From the NCBI RefSeq assembly GCF_038433135.1, contig NZ_JBCDMV010000002.1:248001-312000 (forward strand): a stretch of 64,000 nucleotides of DNA, given 5' to 3'. This document shows, in pieces, positions 44,139-54,946 of the stretch. The stretch's first letter is position 1. Every line of letters begins with the position of its first letter. This DNA comes from Luteococcus sp038433135. GTDB lineage: Bacteria; Actinomycetota; Actinomycetes; Propionibacteriales; Propionibacteriaceae. Made by a program: the position numbers and the translations under genes. The notes under the pieces are model-generated. The model saw nothing but the letters and a program-made list of their open reading frames with translations, ran no database searches and was not told where the DNA came from.

Positions 44139-44456
44139 ATGGCTCAGCGCGTGCACATCGTGCTCGAGGACGATGTTGACGGTTCCCCTGCCGCCGAGAC
44201 CGTTTCCTTTTCCCTGGATGGCGTTTCCTATGAGATCGACCTCAGCGAGGCCAATGCCGCCAAGCTGCGTGAGGGTCTGAACGTGTGGGTGGAGAACGCT
44301 CGTCGAGTTGGTGGGCGTCGTTCCACCGGCAAGAAGGCCAAGGCGGGTGCCGCCAATGACATTCGCGCCTGGGCTCTGGCACAGGGCATGCAGGTCAGCT
44401 CGCGTGGTCGTGTTCCGGCTGAGATTCGTGAGGCTTACGAGAAGGCCAACGGCTGA
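44139..44456 (+). CDS. lsr2: Lsr2 nucleoid-associated protein
   Basis: This 105-residue protein has the Lsr2 dimerisation domain (MAQRVHIVLEDDVDGSPAAETVSFSLDGVSYEIDLS) and a C-terminal DNA-binding domain with the AT-hook-like SSRGRVPAEIREAY. Lsr2 is the actinobacterial H-NS analogue: it coats A/T-rich, often foreign DNA and silences it. GAAAGGA precedes the ATG. It stands upstream of clpC, a common actinobacterial order, but a strong terminator separates them. Confidence 0.95.
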   Translation: MAQRVHIVLEDDVDGSPAAETVSFSLDGVSYEIDLSEANAAKLREGLNVWVENARRVGGRRSTGKKAKAGAANDIRAWALAQGMQVSSRGRVPAEIREAYEKANG

Positions 44457-44475
44457 GAATTCATTTCTCCTGATT

Positions 44476-44517
44476 ACGGTTCTCGGGGCTGGACGATTGT
44501 CCGGCCCCGAGAACCGT
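44476..44517 (+). terminator. Terminator between lsr2 and clpC
   Basis: A 19-bp stem (44476-44494 with 44499-44517, one G-U type mismatch) and loop GATT, followed by TCTGTCTG, 20 bases after the lsr2 stop. Confidence 0.88.
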
Positions 44518-44751
44518 TCTGTCTGCCCCGGTTTCGCTCGAACGGGCGTGCCAGGCGTTCGGCGAGGCTGGCCTCTGGTGCCCGTGGGCCCCGGCGGGCT
44601 CGGCCTCGTGGCCGGGTCAACTCGTCGGCCGCGTCGGGAACAGAAAGCTGTCGGTGGGAGTTACTAGACTTGATGCATCTGCAACGCCTGCCGGACCGAC
44701 CGGCGAGTGCGATGCGCGACCGGGCCCGCCGGGCCTGTAGTGAGGAGTCCA

Positions 44752-47283
<2,532 letters not shown>

Positions 47284-47351
47284 GTGGGCTGGAGCGGCGA
47301 CGCGTGGGGCGGAGACCCTGCTGAAACGCCACCAGCCACAGGCAAGCACGA

Positions 47352-47382
47352 GGCGGGCATCCGGGGAGACCGGGTGCCCGCC
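47352..47382 (+). terminator. Terminator after clpC
   Basis: A 13-bp stem (47352-47364 with 47370-47382, one G-U type mismatch) and loop GGAGA. A second perfect palindrome, AGGGGGCATGCCCCCT (47401-47416), lies 18 bases further on. Confidence 0.7.
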
Positions 47383-47473
47383 CCGTGGCGTCCAGCGGGC
47401 AGGGGGCATGCCCCCTGGCACGCGGCATGGGGCAGACTGAAGCGTGCTTGGGGAGAACGAACGAGGAGCAGCC

Positions 47474-49135
47474 ATGACGCGGTGTCGTTTCATCAGTAGG
47501 TCAGTTCTTGCAGTCTCGCTGGCGGCGGGGCTTGCTCTGTCCGGAGCGCCCGGCGCCTCGGCCCAGGACGACGAGCGCGAGAGCCCCACCCGACGGGCCG
47601 GGGCCGGTACGCTGCACCGTGGGATGGTGAGCGCGCAGGCCAGCACGGACATCACCCCCGCCGCCGCGGTGCAACGGCTCAACGCACACCGGGCCCGCTA
47701 CGGCGTGAAGCCCATCGCGCTGGACACCTCCGTCACCACGGCGCTGAACAACCACGGCAAGTACGTCAACCTCAACGCCAACACCGACGAGGACTTCTAC
47801 TCCGAGGAGAGCAATCTGCCCGGCTACACCCAGTCGGGGGCGGAAATCGCCCCCTACACGGAGGCGATGTCGGTGGGCAGCCTGACGGCCACCATCAATG
47901 GGATGATCAGCGATCCCTACCTGCGCACCAGCCTCGCGCTGGATCCCACCGCCACCAGGATCGGCTTCGGCGGCTACGGCCAGGTCCGTACCGTGGCCAT
48001 GACCTTCACCGGCGAGCTGCCCACCGGCCATCCGCGCTCCTACCCGGCCGGCCACAATGTCACCGAGCTGCGCAACCAGGCGCCCTGGCTGGCCAGCACC
48101 GGCTGCTCCGGCACCGGATTCCCGATCACCGCAGCCTGGGACTACGGCGTCTACGGTGCGGTCAGCAAGGTCTCCGGCAGCCTGAGCGCCGACGGGGTGG
48201 GCGTGCCCACCTGCGTCGTGCCGGCCGAGTACATGACCGAGGCCGCCGGCGCGCTGGTGCCCGCCACCACCCTGAAGCCCGGTACCCACTACACCGGGCA
48301 GATCACCGCCACCCTCGGCGTGCTCGCCGGCGGCAGCAAGACCCTGACCCGCACCGTGGAGTTCACCACCGCCTCGCCGGCCACCGGGGTGGCGGGGGAC
48401 CAGACCGGCGATCGCGTCGCGGACGTCTACACCGTCAACGCCGCGGGCGACCTCTTCCTGTACAAGGGACGCGCCGGCGGCCGCCTGGGCCACGGCTGGA
48501 AGATCGGTCACGGCTGGGGCAGCACCAACTGGCTCAGCCTGGCGGGCGACGTCAACAAGGACGGCCGCAGCGATCTGCTGGCCCGACGCACCGATGGCAG
48601 CATGTGGCTGTACCGTTCGCTCGGCACCGGCCAGTTCCGGGCCGGCACCAAGGTGGGCAAGGGCTGGGGCGCGCTGAGCGCCCTGACGGTGGTCGGCGAC
48701 ATGAACGGTGACAGGGTGACGGACCTGGTGGGACGCACCGCCGACGGCAGCCTGTTGCGCTACAACCTGAGCAGCACCGGGATCACCGGCCCCACCACCA
48801 TCGGCAGCAAGTGGAATGGCATGCAGTACCTGATCGGCCCCGGATCCATGAATGGCGACGCCCGGGCGGACATCGTCGCGGTCCGCAAGGACGGCAAGCT
48901 CTTCGCCTATGCCAGCGATGCCAGGGGCCGGCTGACCGAGGGCAAGGAGGTGGGGCACGGCTGGACGGGCTGGACCGCGCTGTTCATCCCCGGTGACCTG
49001 AACGCCGATGGCCGGCTGGACATGATCGGCCGCAGCCCCGACGGTGTGCTGTACAGCTACCTGAACAAGGGCGGCTCCTGGGGCCCCAAGGTGAAGGCGG
49101 GAACCGGTTTCGGCGGCATGCGGCTGATGGCCTGA
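47474..49135 (+). CDS. Secreted protein with CAP/SCP domain and FG-GAP/VCBS repeats
   Basis: A 553-residue exported protein. The signal peptide ends at about residue 30 (APGASAQ). Residues about 60-180 are a CAP/SCP domain (AAVQRLNAHRARYGVKPIALD, NNHGKYVNLN). A beta-rich middle follows to about 310. Then come five calcium-binding FG-GAP-type repeats with GDxNxDGxxD cores: GDQTGDRVAD, GDVNKDGRSD, GDMNGDRVTD, GSMNGDARAD and GDLNADGRLD, which should fold as a propeller-like region. CAP proteins bind sterols or act as adhesins or enzymes in other organisms; the role here is unknown. GAGGAGC precedes the ATG. No wall-anchor motif, so it is probably released. Confidence 0.8.
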   Translation: MTRCRFISRSVLAVSLAAGLALSGAPGASAQDDERESPTRRAGAGTLHRGMVSAQASTDITPAAAVQRLNAHRARYGVKPIALDTSVTTALNNHGKYVNLNANTDEDFYSEESNLPGYTQSGAEIAPYTEAMSVGSLTATINGMISDPYLRTSLALDPTATRIGFGGYGQVRTVAMTFTGELPTGHPRSYPAGHNVTELRNQAPWLASTGCSGTGFPITAAWDYGVYGAVSKVSGSLSADGVGVPTCVVPAEYMTEAAGALVPATTLKPGTHYTGQITATLGVLAGGSKTLTRTVEFTTASPATGVAGDQTGDRVADVYTVNAAGDLFLYKGRAGGRLGHGWKIGHGWGSTNWLSLAGDVNKDGRSDLLARRTDGSMWLYRSLGTGQFRAGTKVGKGWGALSALTVVGDMNGDRVTDLVGRTADGSLLRYNLSSTGITGPTTIGSKWNGMQYLIGPGSMNGDARADIVAVRKDGKLFAYASDARGRLTEGKEVGHGWTGWTALFIPGDLNADGRLDMIGRSPDGVLYSYLNKGGSWGPKVKAGTGFGGMRLMA

Positions 49136-49167
49136 GGGGTTTTCACCCCGGCGACGTCGCTGGCGGG

Positions 49168-50094
49168 TCAGCCGTTCAGGGCCTCCAGCGACGTCAGCAG
49201 CCGCTGCCGTGCCCGCTCGGTCCCCGCTCCCTGGACGGCCGTGGGTCGCGCCGCGCCCTCGACGACGGCCACCAGCGCCGCATACAGCCGGTAGAGCGCG
49301 ACCCGGGTCTGTCCCTGGGGCGACAGCTCGCCGGCCGAGCCGAGCCGCCCGGCCCCCAGCAGCGGATCGGCCCAGAAGACCCGGTCGGGCTGGACGATCC
49401 CCACCAGGTGGGCCTCGTCGTCCACCACCACGTCGTCCAGGCCGAAGGCCCAGGGGCAGAAGACCGGTGTGTCCACCTCGTCCAAGGCGGTCCCGTGGCT
49501 CAGCAGGGCGGCATGCACCCGGTCACGCTCCACCCCCAGCTCCACCCCCAGACGCTGGGCATCGGCCAGGGCATCCTCCACCAGGCCGCTGAAGGCGTCC
49601 TGCCAGGAATCCAGCGTGGGCTGCTGGAAGCGGCCGAATCCGTCGCCGGTGATGCCGTGCAGGGCCCGGGCGGCCCCGTCCAGCTCGGCGCGCAGGCCGG
49701 CCAGCTCCTGGTCGGTGGGGGTGAGCTGCGCCAGCGGCCGGCCCGGCAGGTACTCCCGGGCGTACCACTCGGCGCCCACCAATTCGTGGCTGTCGTCGTG
49801 GTGGTGCATCGCGGGTACCGGCACCCCGGTGTGCTCGGCGATCACCTGCAGCGCCTCCACCTCGCTGCTCAACAGATCCGCCTCGTGGGTCAGCAGCGGG
49901 GTCTGCTCGTCGGGGGCGATTCGCACCACCACCTGCTGTTCGTTGGCCAGCCGCGCCAGGTAGCCGCTGCTCGGTCCGGCGGTCACCAGCGCGACGGCGA
50001 AGTCATGGCCCGTCGGGGCCAGGGTGGGGCCGTAGGCGCTGCGCAGCATGCGCCGCAGATCGTCGGTGGTCAGGCGCTCGTCGGTGCGGTTCAC
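49168..50094 (-). CDS. APH-fold phosphotransferase-like protein, probably a pseudokinase
   Basis: A 308-residue protein with the aminoglycoside phosphotransferase / choline kinase fold: an N-lobe with QQVVVRIAP (ATP-binding lysine replaced by Arg), a hinge YAREYLPGRPLAQL and a helix EL...ARALHGI. The catalytic loop, normally HGDxxxxN, reads FCPWAFGLDDVVV, and the metal motif ID(W/F) reads VQPDRVF. The His-x-Asp catalytic residues are therefore gone. It may bind a ligand without transferring phosphate; this is inference. The GTG start has GAGGGGA just upstream, and TAGGCT (50118-50123, minus strand) is a -10 candidate. Confidence 0.6.
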   Translation of the reverse strand: MNRTDERLTTDDLRRMLRSAYGPTLAPTGHDFAVALVTAGPSSGYLARLANEQQVVVRIAPDEQTPLLTHEADLLSSEVEALQVIAEHTGVPVPAMHHHDDSHELVGAEWYAREYLPGRPLAQLTPTDQELAGLRAELDGAARALHGITGDGFGRFQQPTLDSWQDAFSGLVEDALADAQRLGVELGVERDRVHAALLSHGTALDEVDTPVFCPWAFGLDDVVVDDEAHLVGIVQPDRVFWADPLLGAGRLGSAGELSPQGQTRVALYRLYAALVAVVEGAARPTAVQGAGTERARQRLLTSLEALNG

Positions 50095-50158
50095 AGGTCC
50101 CCTCGGTGGTGTCGATCCAGCCTAGCCCGGCCCACAGCAAACTCTTGGCTGGCACCCC

Positions 50159-50164
50159 TAGGGT
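50159..50164 (+). promoter_or_regulatory. -10 box of the rhomboid gene, leaderless
   Basis: TAGGGT with seven bases to the GTG at 50172; no Shine-Dalgarno sequence. Confidence 0.5.
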
Positions 50165-50171
50165 TGTTCGC

Positions 50172-50867
50172 GTGACTGAACAATGGACGTCGGGAGTGGC
50201 CCAGCCGGCACGTCGCCAACGCCCGCAACTGGCCGTGGTGACCTGGAGCATCATTGCGCTGTGCGCCGCGGTGTGGCTGGGTGAACGGACCCTGCCCGGC
50301 TTCACCGAGCAGGTGGTGCTCAGCCCGGCGATCGGGCAGAGCGAACCCTGGCGGTACCTGACCTCGGCCTTCGCCCATGATCCGGGCGGCATCATGCACA
50401 TCGCCTTCAACATGTTCGCCCTGTGGTCGGTGGGGCAGTGGATGGAGCTGTCGCTGGGCCGGGCCCGTTTCGCTGCCCTGTACCTGATCTGCGCGCTGGG
50501 TGGTGGCGTCGGCTACCTGCTGCTCGCCCAGCCCGGTGCCCTCAGTTGGTATGCCCCCGTGGTGGGGGCCTCCGGTGCCGTCTTCGGGCTCTTCGGCGCG
50601 TTGCTGCCGATGTACCGCCACATCGGAGCCTCGTCACGCTCCATGTGGGGCGTGCTGCTGATCAATGCGGTGATCTCCTTCACCATTCCCGGGATCGCCT
50701 GGCAGGCACACCTGGGCGGCTTCCTGACCGGACTGGCCGCCAGTCAGTTGATGATGACCGCGGTCAAGCGCACCTGGCAGGGCAAGCCCAATCGCACCTG
50801 GCCGTGGCTGGCCCTGGTCACTCTGCTGCTCGTGCTGGCCATGGTCGCCAAGTACGTCCTGGTCTGA
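50172..50867 (+). CDS. Rhomboid-family intramembrane serine protease
   Basis: A 231-residue six-helix membrane protein. Conserved HIAFNMFALWSVG (His and Asn of the oxyanion region), the catalytic Ser in VGASGAVFGLFGA and the catalytic His in AWQAHLGGFLTGL. Rhomboids cleave single-pass membrane proteins within the bilayer. Substrate unknown. The GTG at 50172 is chosen because it lies seven bases after TAGGGT and because the upstream frame adds only non-homologous sequence. It converges with the kinase-like gene ending at 50886. Confidence 0.9.
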   Translation: MTEQWTSGVAQPARRQRPQLAVVTWSIIALCAAVWLGERTLPGFTEQVVLSPAIGQSEPWRYLTSAFAHDPGGIMHIAFNMFALWSVGQWMELSLGRARFAALYLICALGGGVGYLLLAQPGALSWYAPVVGASGAVFGLFGALLPMYRHIGASSRSMWGVLLINAVISFTIPGIAWQAHLGGFLTGLAASQLMMTAVKRTWQGKPNRTWPWLALVTLLLVLAMVAKYVLV

Positions 50868-50885
50868 TCTGGCTGGCTGATCCGG

Positions 50886-51506
50886 TCAGCGGATGATCGC
50901 GTCCGCTCGCCCAATGGTCTCGGCCACCAGCCGCGCATTGCGGCCGTCGGTGCCCTCCAGTGCGCGTTTCCTGGCCTGGTGCGGATCCCGGCCGTGTGCG
51001 ACGTGCCGGCTGACCAACCGATCCACCCGGAGATCCTCGTCGGGGGCCACGAACCAGACCTCGTCGCAGAGCTCGGCCGCCCGCAGCCAGGGGGCCTGGT
51101 CAACCAGCAGGTAGTTGCCCTCGGTGATCACCAGCCGGGCCGAGCCCGGCACCTCGATCGCTCCCGCGATGGCATCCTCGATCTCGCGCCGGAATTCCGG
51201 GGCCCAGACGCTGCGCTGGGTGGGTTCACGCACCCGCTCCAGCAGCGCGACATAGCCGTCGGCGTCGAAGGTGTCGATGGCGCCCTTGCGCTCCACGTCG
51301 CCGCGGGCCTCCAGCACGCTGTGGGCCAGGTGGAAGCCGTCCATCCCCACCACGACGCTGCCCGCAATCGCCCTGGCCAGCGCCGACGACAGGTGGGACT
51401 TCCCGGCCCCGGGAGAGCCGGCCAGCCCCAGCAGGACGCGGCCCGTGGTCTGGTCAAGCAGGGTTCGGGCCCGGGCGACGGCGCCGGCTTCGTCGAGCGT
51501 CAGCAT
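50886..51506 (-). CDS. Nucleoside/nucleotide kinase-family protein (uridine kinase-like)
   Basis: A 206-residue P-loop kinase: Walker A GSPGAGKS at 30-37, the acceptor-side MDGFHLAHSVL, DAFDADGYVALL-like strand and a C-terminal RHVAHGRDP segment. The fold is that of uridine and pantothenate kinases and of the bacterial fructose/ribose-type kinases in the same family. It phosphorylates a small hydroxyl compound with ATP; which one is not clear. The ATG at 51506 lies seven bases after TAGACT and has no Shine-Dalgarno sequence. An in-frame extension further upstream is encoded by repetitive DNA and is rejected. Confidence 0.75.
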   Translation of the reverse strand: MLTLDEAGAVARARTLLDQTTGRVLLGLAGSPGAGKSHLSSALARAIAGSVVVGMDGFHLAHSVLEARGDVERKGAIDTFDADGYVALLERVREPTQRSVWAPEFRREIEDAIAGAIEVPGSARLVITEGNYLLVDQAPWLRAAELCDEVWFVAPDEDLRVDRLVSRHVAHGRDPHQARKRALEGTDGRNARLVAETIGRADAIIR

Positions 51507-51513
51507 GGCCGCC

Positions 51514-51519
51514 AGTCTA
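51514..51519 (-). promoter_or_regulatory. -10 box of the 50886-51506 kinase gene, leaderless
   Basis: TAGACT (minus strand) with seven bases to the ATG at 51506; no Shine-Dalgarno sequence. Confidence 0.55.
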
Positions 51520-51584
51520 GGGAAGGTGCTGATCGGGGCTCGCCCGACTGTTCGTGCCCGGGCATGGCAACACCCGCGTACGCT

Positions 51585-51759
51585 TCGGGGGATGCGCTCG
51601 CGGGTGTTGCCTGTCCCGGCTGCGGCTCGGGGGATCCGTTCGCCGGGTTGTGCAGAGGCAGTCGGCTCGGGGGATCCGTCCGCCTCGGTTTGTGGGGTGA
51701 CCCGCCGGCTCGGGGGTTCCTGCAGGTCAACCGGGTGAGACATTCCGAGTCGGGGGATT
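51585..51759. repeat. Five degenerate repeats with about 41-bp spacing
   Basis: A TCGGGGG core, usually followed by ATCC or AT, begins at 51585, 51627, 51667, 51710 and 51750 (spacings 42, 40, 43 and 40). Copies two and three share GGCTCGGGGGATCCGT; the bases in between are only loosely similar. Confidence 0.7.
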
Positions 51760-51968
51760 CGGCCTGTCTCGGTACAAGTTAGACGTTAGTCCAAATTGGG
51801 CTTGGGTGCACCTGTCCGGGGCGCCCGGACGGGCGGATCCCGGATCCCCGGCGACATCGACAGCCATCGATATTTGTCGCTGTAATGCCTTGTCAGCGTG
51901 CATTGTGCAAAATGTCACATGCTAGCTGTGATGGGCTGTTAACATGCCTGAGCTACTTCAGGGGAAGT

Positions 51969-52553
51969 TCAGCCTGTCGTCATAGTTTTCAGCGGGTTGA
52001 GGGCCTCCTGGCTGGCCTCGGGTGCCACCCTGATCACCAGCGTTGCCAGTAGCCACGGTCGGTTCAGCCGCCAGTGCTCGGCCTCCTGGGCGGCCCAACG
52101 ATCCCACCACGGTGCGTAGCCATTCCCGTCGCGGGCCAGCGCGCGACGCTTGCGTTCCGCGTGCTCCAGTTCCAGCCAGATGCCCAACCCGGCCAGCGGT
52201 GCCGAAGCGACGCTCAGGGCGCCGCAGCCCTCCACCACCATCGGGCGGCCGGGATCCAGCTCCACCCAGTCGGCGGGACGGTTGCGTTCCCAGTCCCAGC
52301 GACGGTAGCCGGGGGTGGTGGGGTGCAGGATGTCGTCGACGACCATTCGGGAGCCGACCGCCAGCCCGTCCCAGCCGGGGTAGCAGTCGTCCAGGCTGAC
52401 CAGCTGCACCTGCTCGGAGCACAACTCGCTCCAGTGTGCCTGGAGCCGGCGGGCGAAGCTGGTCTTGCCGGCCCCGGAACCGCCGTCGACCAGGATCCGG
52501 CGCAGCGGGCCAGTGACCCGGAGGCCCAGGCCACCACCATCAGCAGACACCAT
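51969..52553 (-). CDS. P-loop kinase at the end of the thiamine-precursor transporter operon
   Basis: A 194-residue uridine-kinase-like protein: Walker A GGSGAGKT at 24-31, then LVSLDDCYPGWDGL (an Asp-Asp acceptor region) and a hydrophobic WLELEHAERKRRAL segment. The ATG overlaps the ykoC stop by one base (TGATG), so it belongs to the operon ykoE-ykoD-ykoC-kinase under the TPP riboswitch. A role in trapping imported thiamine, HMP or thiazole by phosphorylation would fit the context, but that is inference; it is not a ThiD or ThiM sequence. It is the last gene of the operon; no hairpin is evident in the 460 bases after it. Confidence 0.7.
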   Translation of the reverse strand: MVSADGGGLGLRVTGPLRRILVDGGSGAGKTSFARRLQAHWSELCSEQVQLVSLDDCYPGWDGLAVGSRMVVDDILHPTTPGYRRWDWERNRPADWVELDPGRPMVVEGCGALSVASAPLAGLGIWLELEHAERKRRALARDGNGYAPWWDRWAAQEAEHWRLNRPWLLATLVIRVAPEASQEALNPLKTMTTG

Positions 52554-53320
52554 CAGGAGAGCACCGTCAGCAGGGTGCCGAAGTGCCAGGCGGCCAGCAG
52601 CGCGGCGGCCGCGATGGCGAAGGTCACGAGCACCGCGATGGCGTCGGGCCAGCCCACCATCGACGGCCGGGCCCAGGTGCGTTCGACTGGTCCGCCGAAG
52701 CCCTTGGCCTCCATCGCCGTCGCCAGCCGGCCGCCGCGGCGCAGCGCGAGCACCAGCAGCGAGAAGCTCATCAGTGCCCAGCGCTTGAAGCGCCCGGCGT
52801 CACCCAGGCCGCGGGCCCGCCGGGCCTGCCCCAGGGTGCGCCAGTCGTCGGTGAACAGCGCGAGCATCCGGAATCCCGCCAGACTGCCCAGCACGAAGCG
52901 CGAAGGCAACCGCAGCACTTGGGAGAGGCCGTCGGCCATCCGGGTGGCGTCGATGTCTGCCAGCAGAATCATTGCGGGCAGCGCCAGGGCGAAGATCCGG
53001 ATGAAAAGGCTGATCGCCAGCTCGATCGAGTTGTCGCTGACGGTGATCGGCCCCCAGTGCCACCAGACTCGGCCGCCGCTCTCGCCATAGAGCAGCATGC
53101 TGACCGCGCCCAGCGGGGCGATCAGCACCAGCGGCAGCAGCCGGCGCAGGATCCGCAGCGGGGAGATGCCGCAGAGCACCAGCGCCACCGCCTCCAGCCC
53201 CAGGGCGACGGATGCGCTCACCCAGTCCAGCGTGATCATCAGCGGGATGCTGAGGACGATCGCCAGTACCAGTCGGGTGGCGGGATTGATCCGCTCCAGC
53301 AGGTTGTGTCCACGGCTCAT
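52553..53320 (-). CDS. ykoC: ECF transporter transmembrane (T) component, YkoC-like
   Basis: A 255-residue membrane protein of the EcfT/CbiQ family with about five or six helices. The T-component signature is the pair of Ala-Arg-Gly-type motifs: LGQARRARGLGD and AMEAKGFGGP. It links the S component (YkoE) to the ATPases and passes on the ATP-driven movement. The ATG at 53320 overlaps the ykoD stop (ATGA), and its own stop overlaps the kinase start. Confidence 0.85.
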   Translation of the reverse strand: MSRGHNLLERINPATRLVLAIVLSIPLMITLDWVSASVALGLEAVALVLCGISPLRILRRLLPLVLIAPLGAVSMLLYGESGGRVWWHWGPITVSDNSIELAISLFIRIFALALPAMILLADIDATRMADGLSQVLRLPSRFVLGSLAGFRMLALFTDDWRTLGQARRARGLGDAGRFKRWALMSFSLLVLALRRGGRLATAMEAKGFGGPVERTWARPSMVGWPDAIAVLVTFAIAAAALLAAWHFGTLLTVLS

Positions 53321-54942
53321 GGCTGTGGCTCCAGCCTGATGTGGTGCTCGCCCAGGGTGGCGATGAAGTCCGCGTCGTGGGTGATGCTCACCACGGCGCG
53401 GCCGTCGGCCAGCATGGAGCGGACCAGCTCCACCATGTCCAGCCAGGTGTTGCGATCCTGCCCGAAGGTGGGCTCGTCCAGGAAGATCACCCGCGGGGCG
53501 GTGGCCAGCACGGTGCCGACGCTGAGCCGGCGCTTCTCCCCGCCGGACAGGGTGAAGGGATTGGCGCCGGCGATGCCGCCCAGGTGCAGGATGGCCAGCA
53601 GCTCGTCGGTCCGGGCGTCGATCCGCTGCGGGGTCCACGACGGGTCGGTTCCGGCCAGCGCGCGCAGCCCGACGGCAAGTTCATCACGCACTGTGGTGGC
53701 GACGAACTGGTGCTCGGGGCTCTGGAAGACCGTGCCGACGCGGGTCAGCAGATCCCGCGAGGCCCAGCTGCCGGGGTCGGTCCGGTCGATCCGGCGACGT
53801 CGGCTCCACCGGCCCAACTTGACCGTGGGGCTGGGCCACAGGCCCTGGTCGGCCACCACCCGGCCGTCGAGCTTGGGCAGCAGGCCGGCCAGGGTGAGCG
53901 CCAGGGTGGACTTGCCGGCGCCATTGGGGCCGGTGATCATCGTCGAACGACCGGCCGGGATGGCGACGTTGACGTCGTGCTGCACCGGATGGTCGGGGCT
54001 GTGGCCAATGGTGAGGTTCTCGGTGTGCAGGAAGTTGGCGACAGGGGAGGCCTCGACAGGCTCGGCCGCCGTGCTTGCGTTCCCGCGCAGGGAGCCGGCC
54101 ACGATCGAGGCCCCGGGCAGGGGCTCAGCCACGACGGCCGAGCCTGTCGAGGCCCCCGGGGCCGCGGTGTTGGACACCACCGACAGCCGGTCCCGGGCGT
54201 CGGGCAGCGGTGTGCCGGGCACCCAGACGCCCGCGACCAGCAGGGCGTCGCGGTGCTCGGCGAAGACCCGGTCGGGGCTGCCGTCGGCCAGGATCCCGCC
54301 GCCGGGCGCCAGCACGATCACCCGATCAACCAGATCCGCCCACAGCTCCACCCGGTGCTCCACCACCACCAGGGTGGTGCCGCGTTCCCGCACCAGGGAA
54401 TCGACCACGCCGCGCACCTCGCGCGCGCCCTCGGGGTCAAGGTTGGCGGTGGGTTCGTCCAGCAACAGCACCTGCGCCCGCATCGCCAGCGCCCCGGCGA
54501 TGGTCAGCCGCTGCTTCTGCCCGCCGGACAGGGCAGTGGTGGGTCGGTCCAGACTGACGTCCAGCCCGACGGCGTCCAGGGCGTCGCGCACCCGCGGCCA
54601 GATCTCGTCGCGCGGGACGGCCAGGTTCTCGCAGCCGAAGGCGACCTCATCGCCCACCCGGGCCAGCACCACCTGGGTGTCCGGATCCTGCATCACCAGC
54701 CCGACGTGGCCGTGCATCCGGGTGGGGTGGCGGCCGTCCACCAGCAGCCGGCCGGCCTCCTCGCCCTCCGCGGCCCCGCCCAGCACCCCGGCCAGGGCGT
54801 GCATCAGGGTGGACTTGCCGGCCCCGGACGCGCCCAGCAGCAGGACCCGTTCGCCGTCGCCGATGGTGAAGCTGACGTCACGCACCGCCCAACCGCGGCG
54901 GCCGGCGTGCCGCCAACCCCAACCCTCGGCTACCAGGGGCAT
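53317..54942 (-). CDS. ykoD: ECF transporter ATPase, two fused ABC domains, YkoD-like
   Basis: A 541-residue fusion of two ABC ATPases. Domain one has Walker A GASGAGKS, signature LSGGQKQR and Walker B VLLLDEPTANLD. Domain two has GPNGAGKS, LSGGEKRR and VIFLDEPTFGQD. Together they power the ECF transporter. The linker between them (about residues 250-300, ...GASTGSAVVAEP...STAAEPVEAS) is encoded by a copy of the dispersed repeat at 54049-54154 and keeps the frame. The 54942 start lies four bases after the ykoE stop; the gene overlaps ykoC (ATGA). Confidence 0.88.
   Translation of the reverse strand: MPLVAEGWGWRHAGRRGWAVRDVSFTIGDGERVLLLGASGAGKSTLMHALAGVLGGAAEGEEAGRLLVDGRHPTRMHGHVGLVMQDPDTQVVLARVGDEVAFGCENLAVPRDEIWPRVRDALDAVGLDVSLDRPTTALSGGQKQRLTIAGALAMRAQVLLLDEPTANLDPEGAREVRGVVDSLVRERGTTLVVVEHRVELWADLVDRVIVLAPGGGILADGSPDRVFAEHRDALLVAGVWVPGTPLPDARDRLSVVSNTAAPGASTGSAVVAEPLPGASIVAGSLRGNASTAAEPVEASPVANFLHTENLTIGHSPDHPVQHDVNVAIPAGRSTMITGPNGAGKSTLALTLAGLLPKLDGRVVADQGLWPSPTVKLGRWSRRRRIDRTDPGSWASRDLLTRVGTVFQSPEHQFVATTVRDELAVGLRALAGTDPSWTPQRIDARTDELLAILHLGGIAGANPFTLSGGEKRRLSVGTVLATAPRVIFLDEPTFGQDRNTWLDMVELVRSMLADGRAVVSITHDADFIATLGEHHIRLEPQP
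54049..54154. repeat. Dispersed repeat copy inside ykoD
   Basis: CCTCGACAGGCTCGGCCG at 54051 and the inverted arm CGGCCGAGCCTGTCGAGG at about 54135-54152 enclose about 70 bases. The copy is translated in frame as a Thr/Ala/Pro-rich linker. Confidence 0.75.
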
Positions 54943-54946
54943 CCGC

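Larger units (their letters stand above)
51507..51968. other. 462-bp gap with a periodic repeat, inverted repeat and A/T-richer stretch
   Basis: No gene is supported. It contains the kinase promoter (51514-51519), a 13-bp inverted repeat (51566-51578 with 51599-51611), five repeats with a spacing of about 41 bp (51585-51759), and then a less G/C-rich stretch (51840-51960) with dyads such as CACATGCTAGCTGTG. Confidence 0.5.

Noticed and set aside
51585..51759. CRISPR array
   Set aside because: The spacing is regular, but the repeats are short and diverged, spacers are partly similar to one another, and there are no cas genes.
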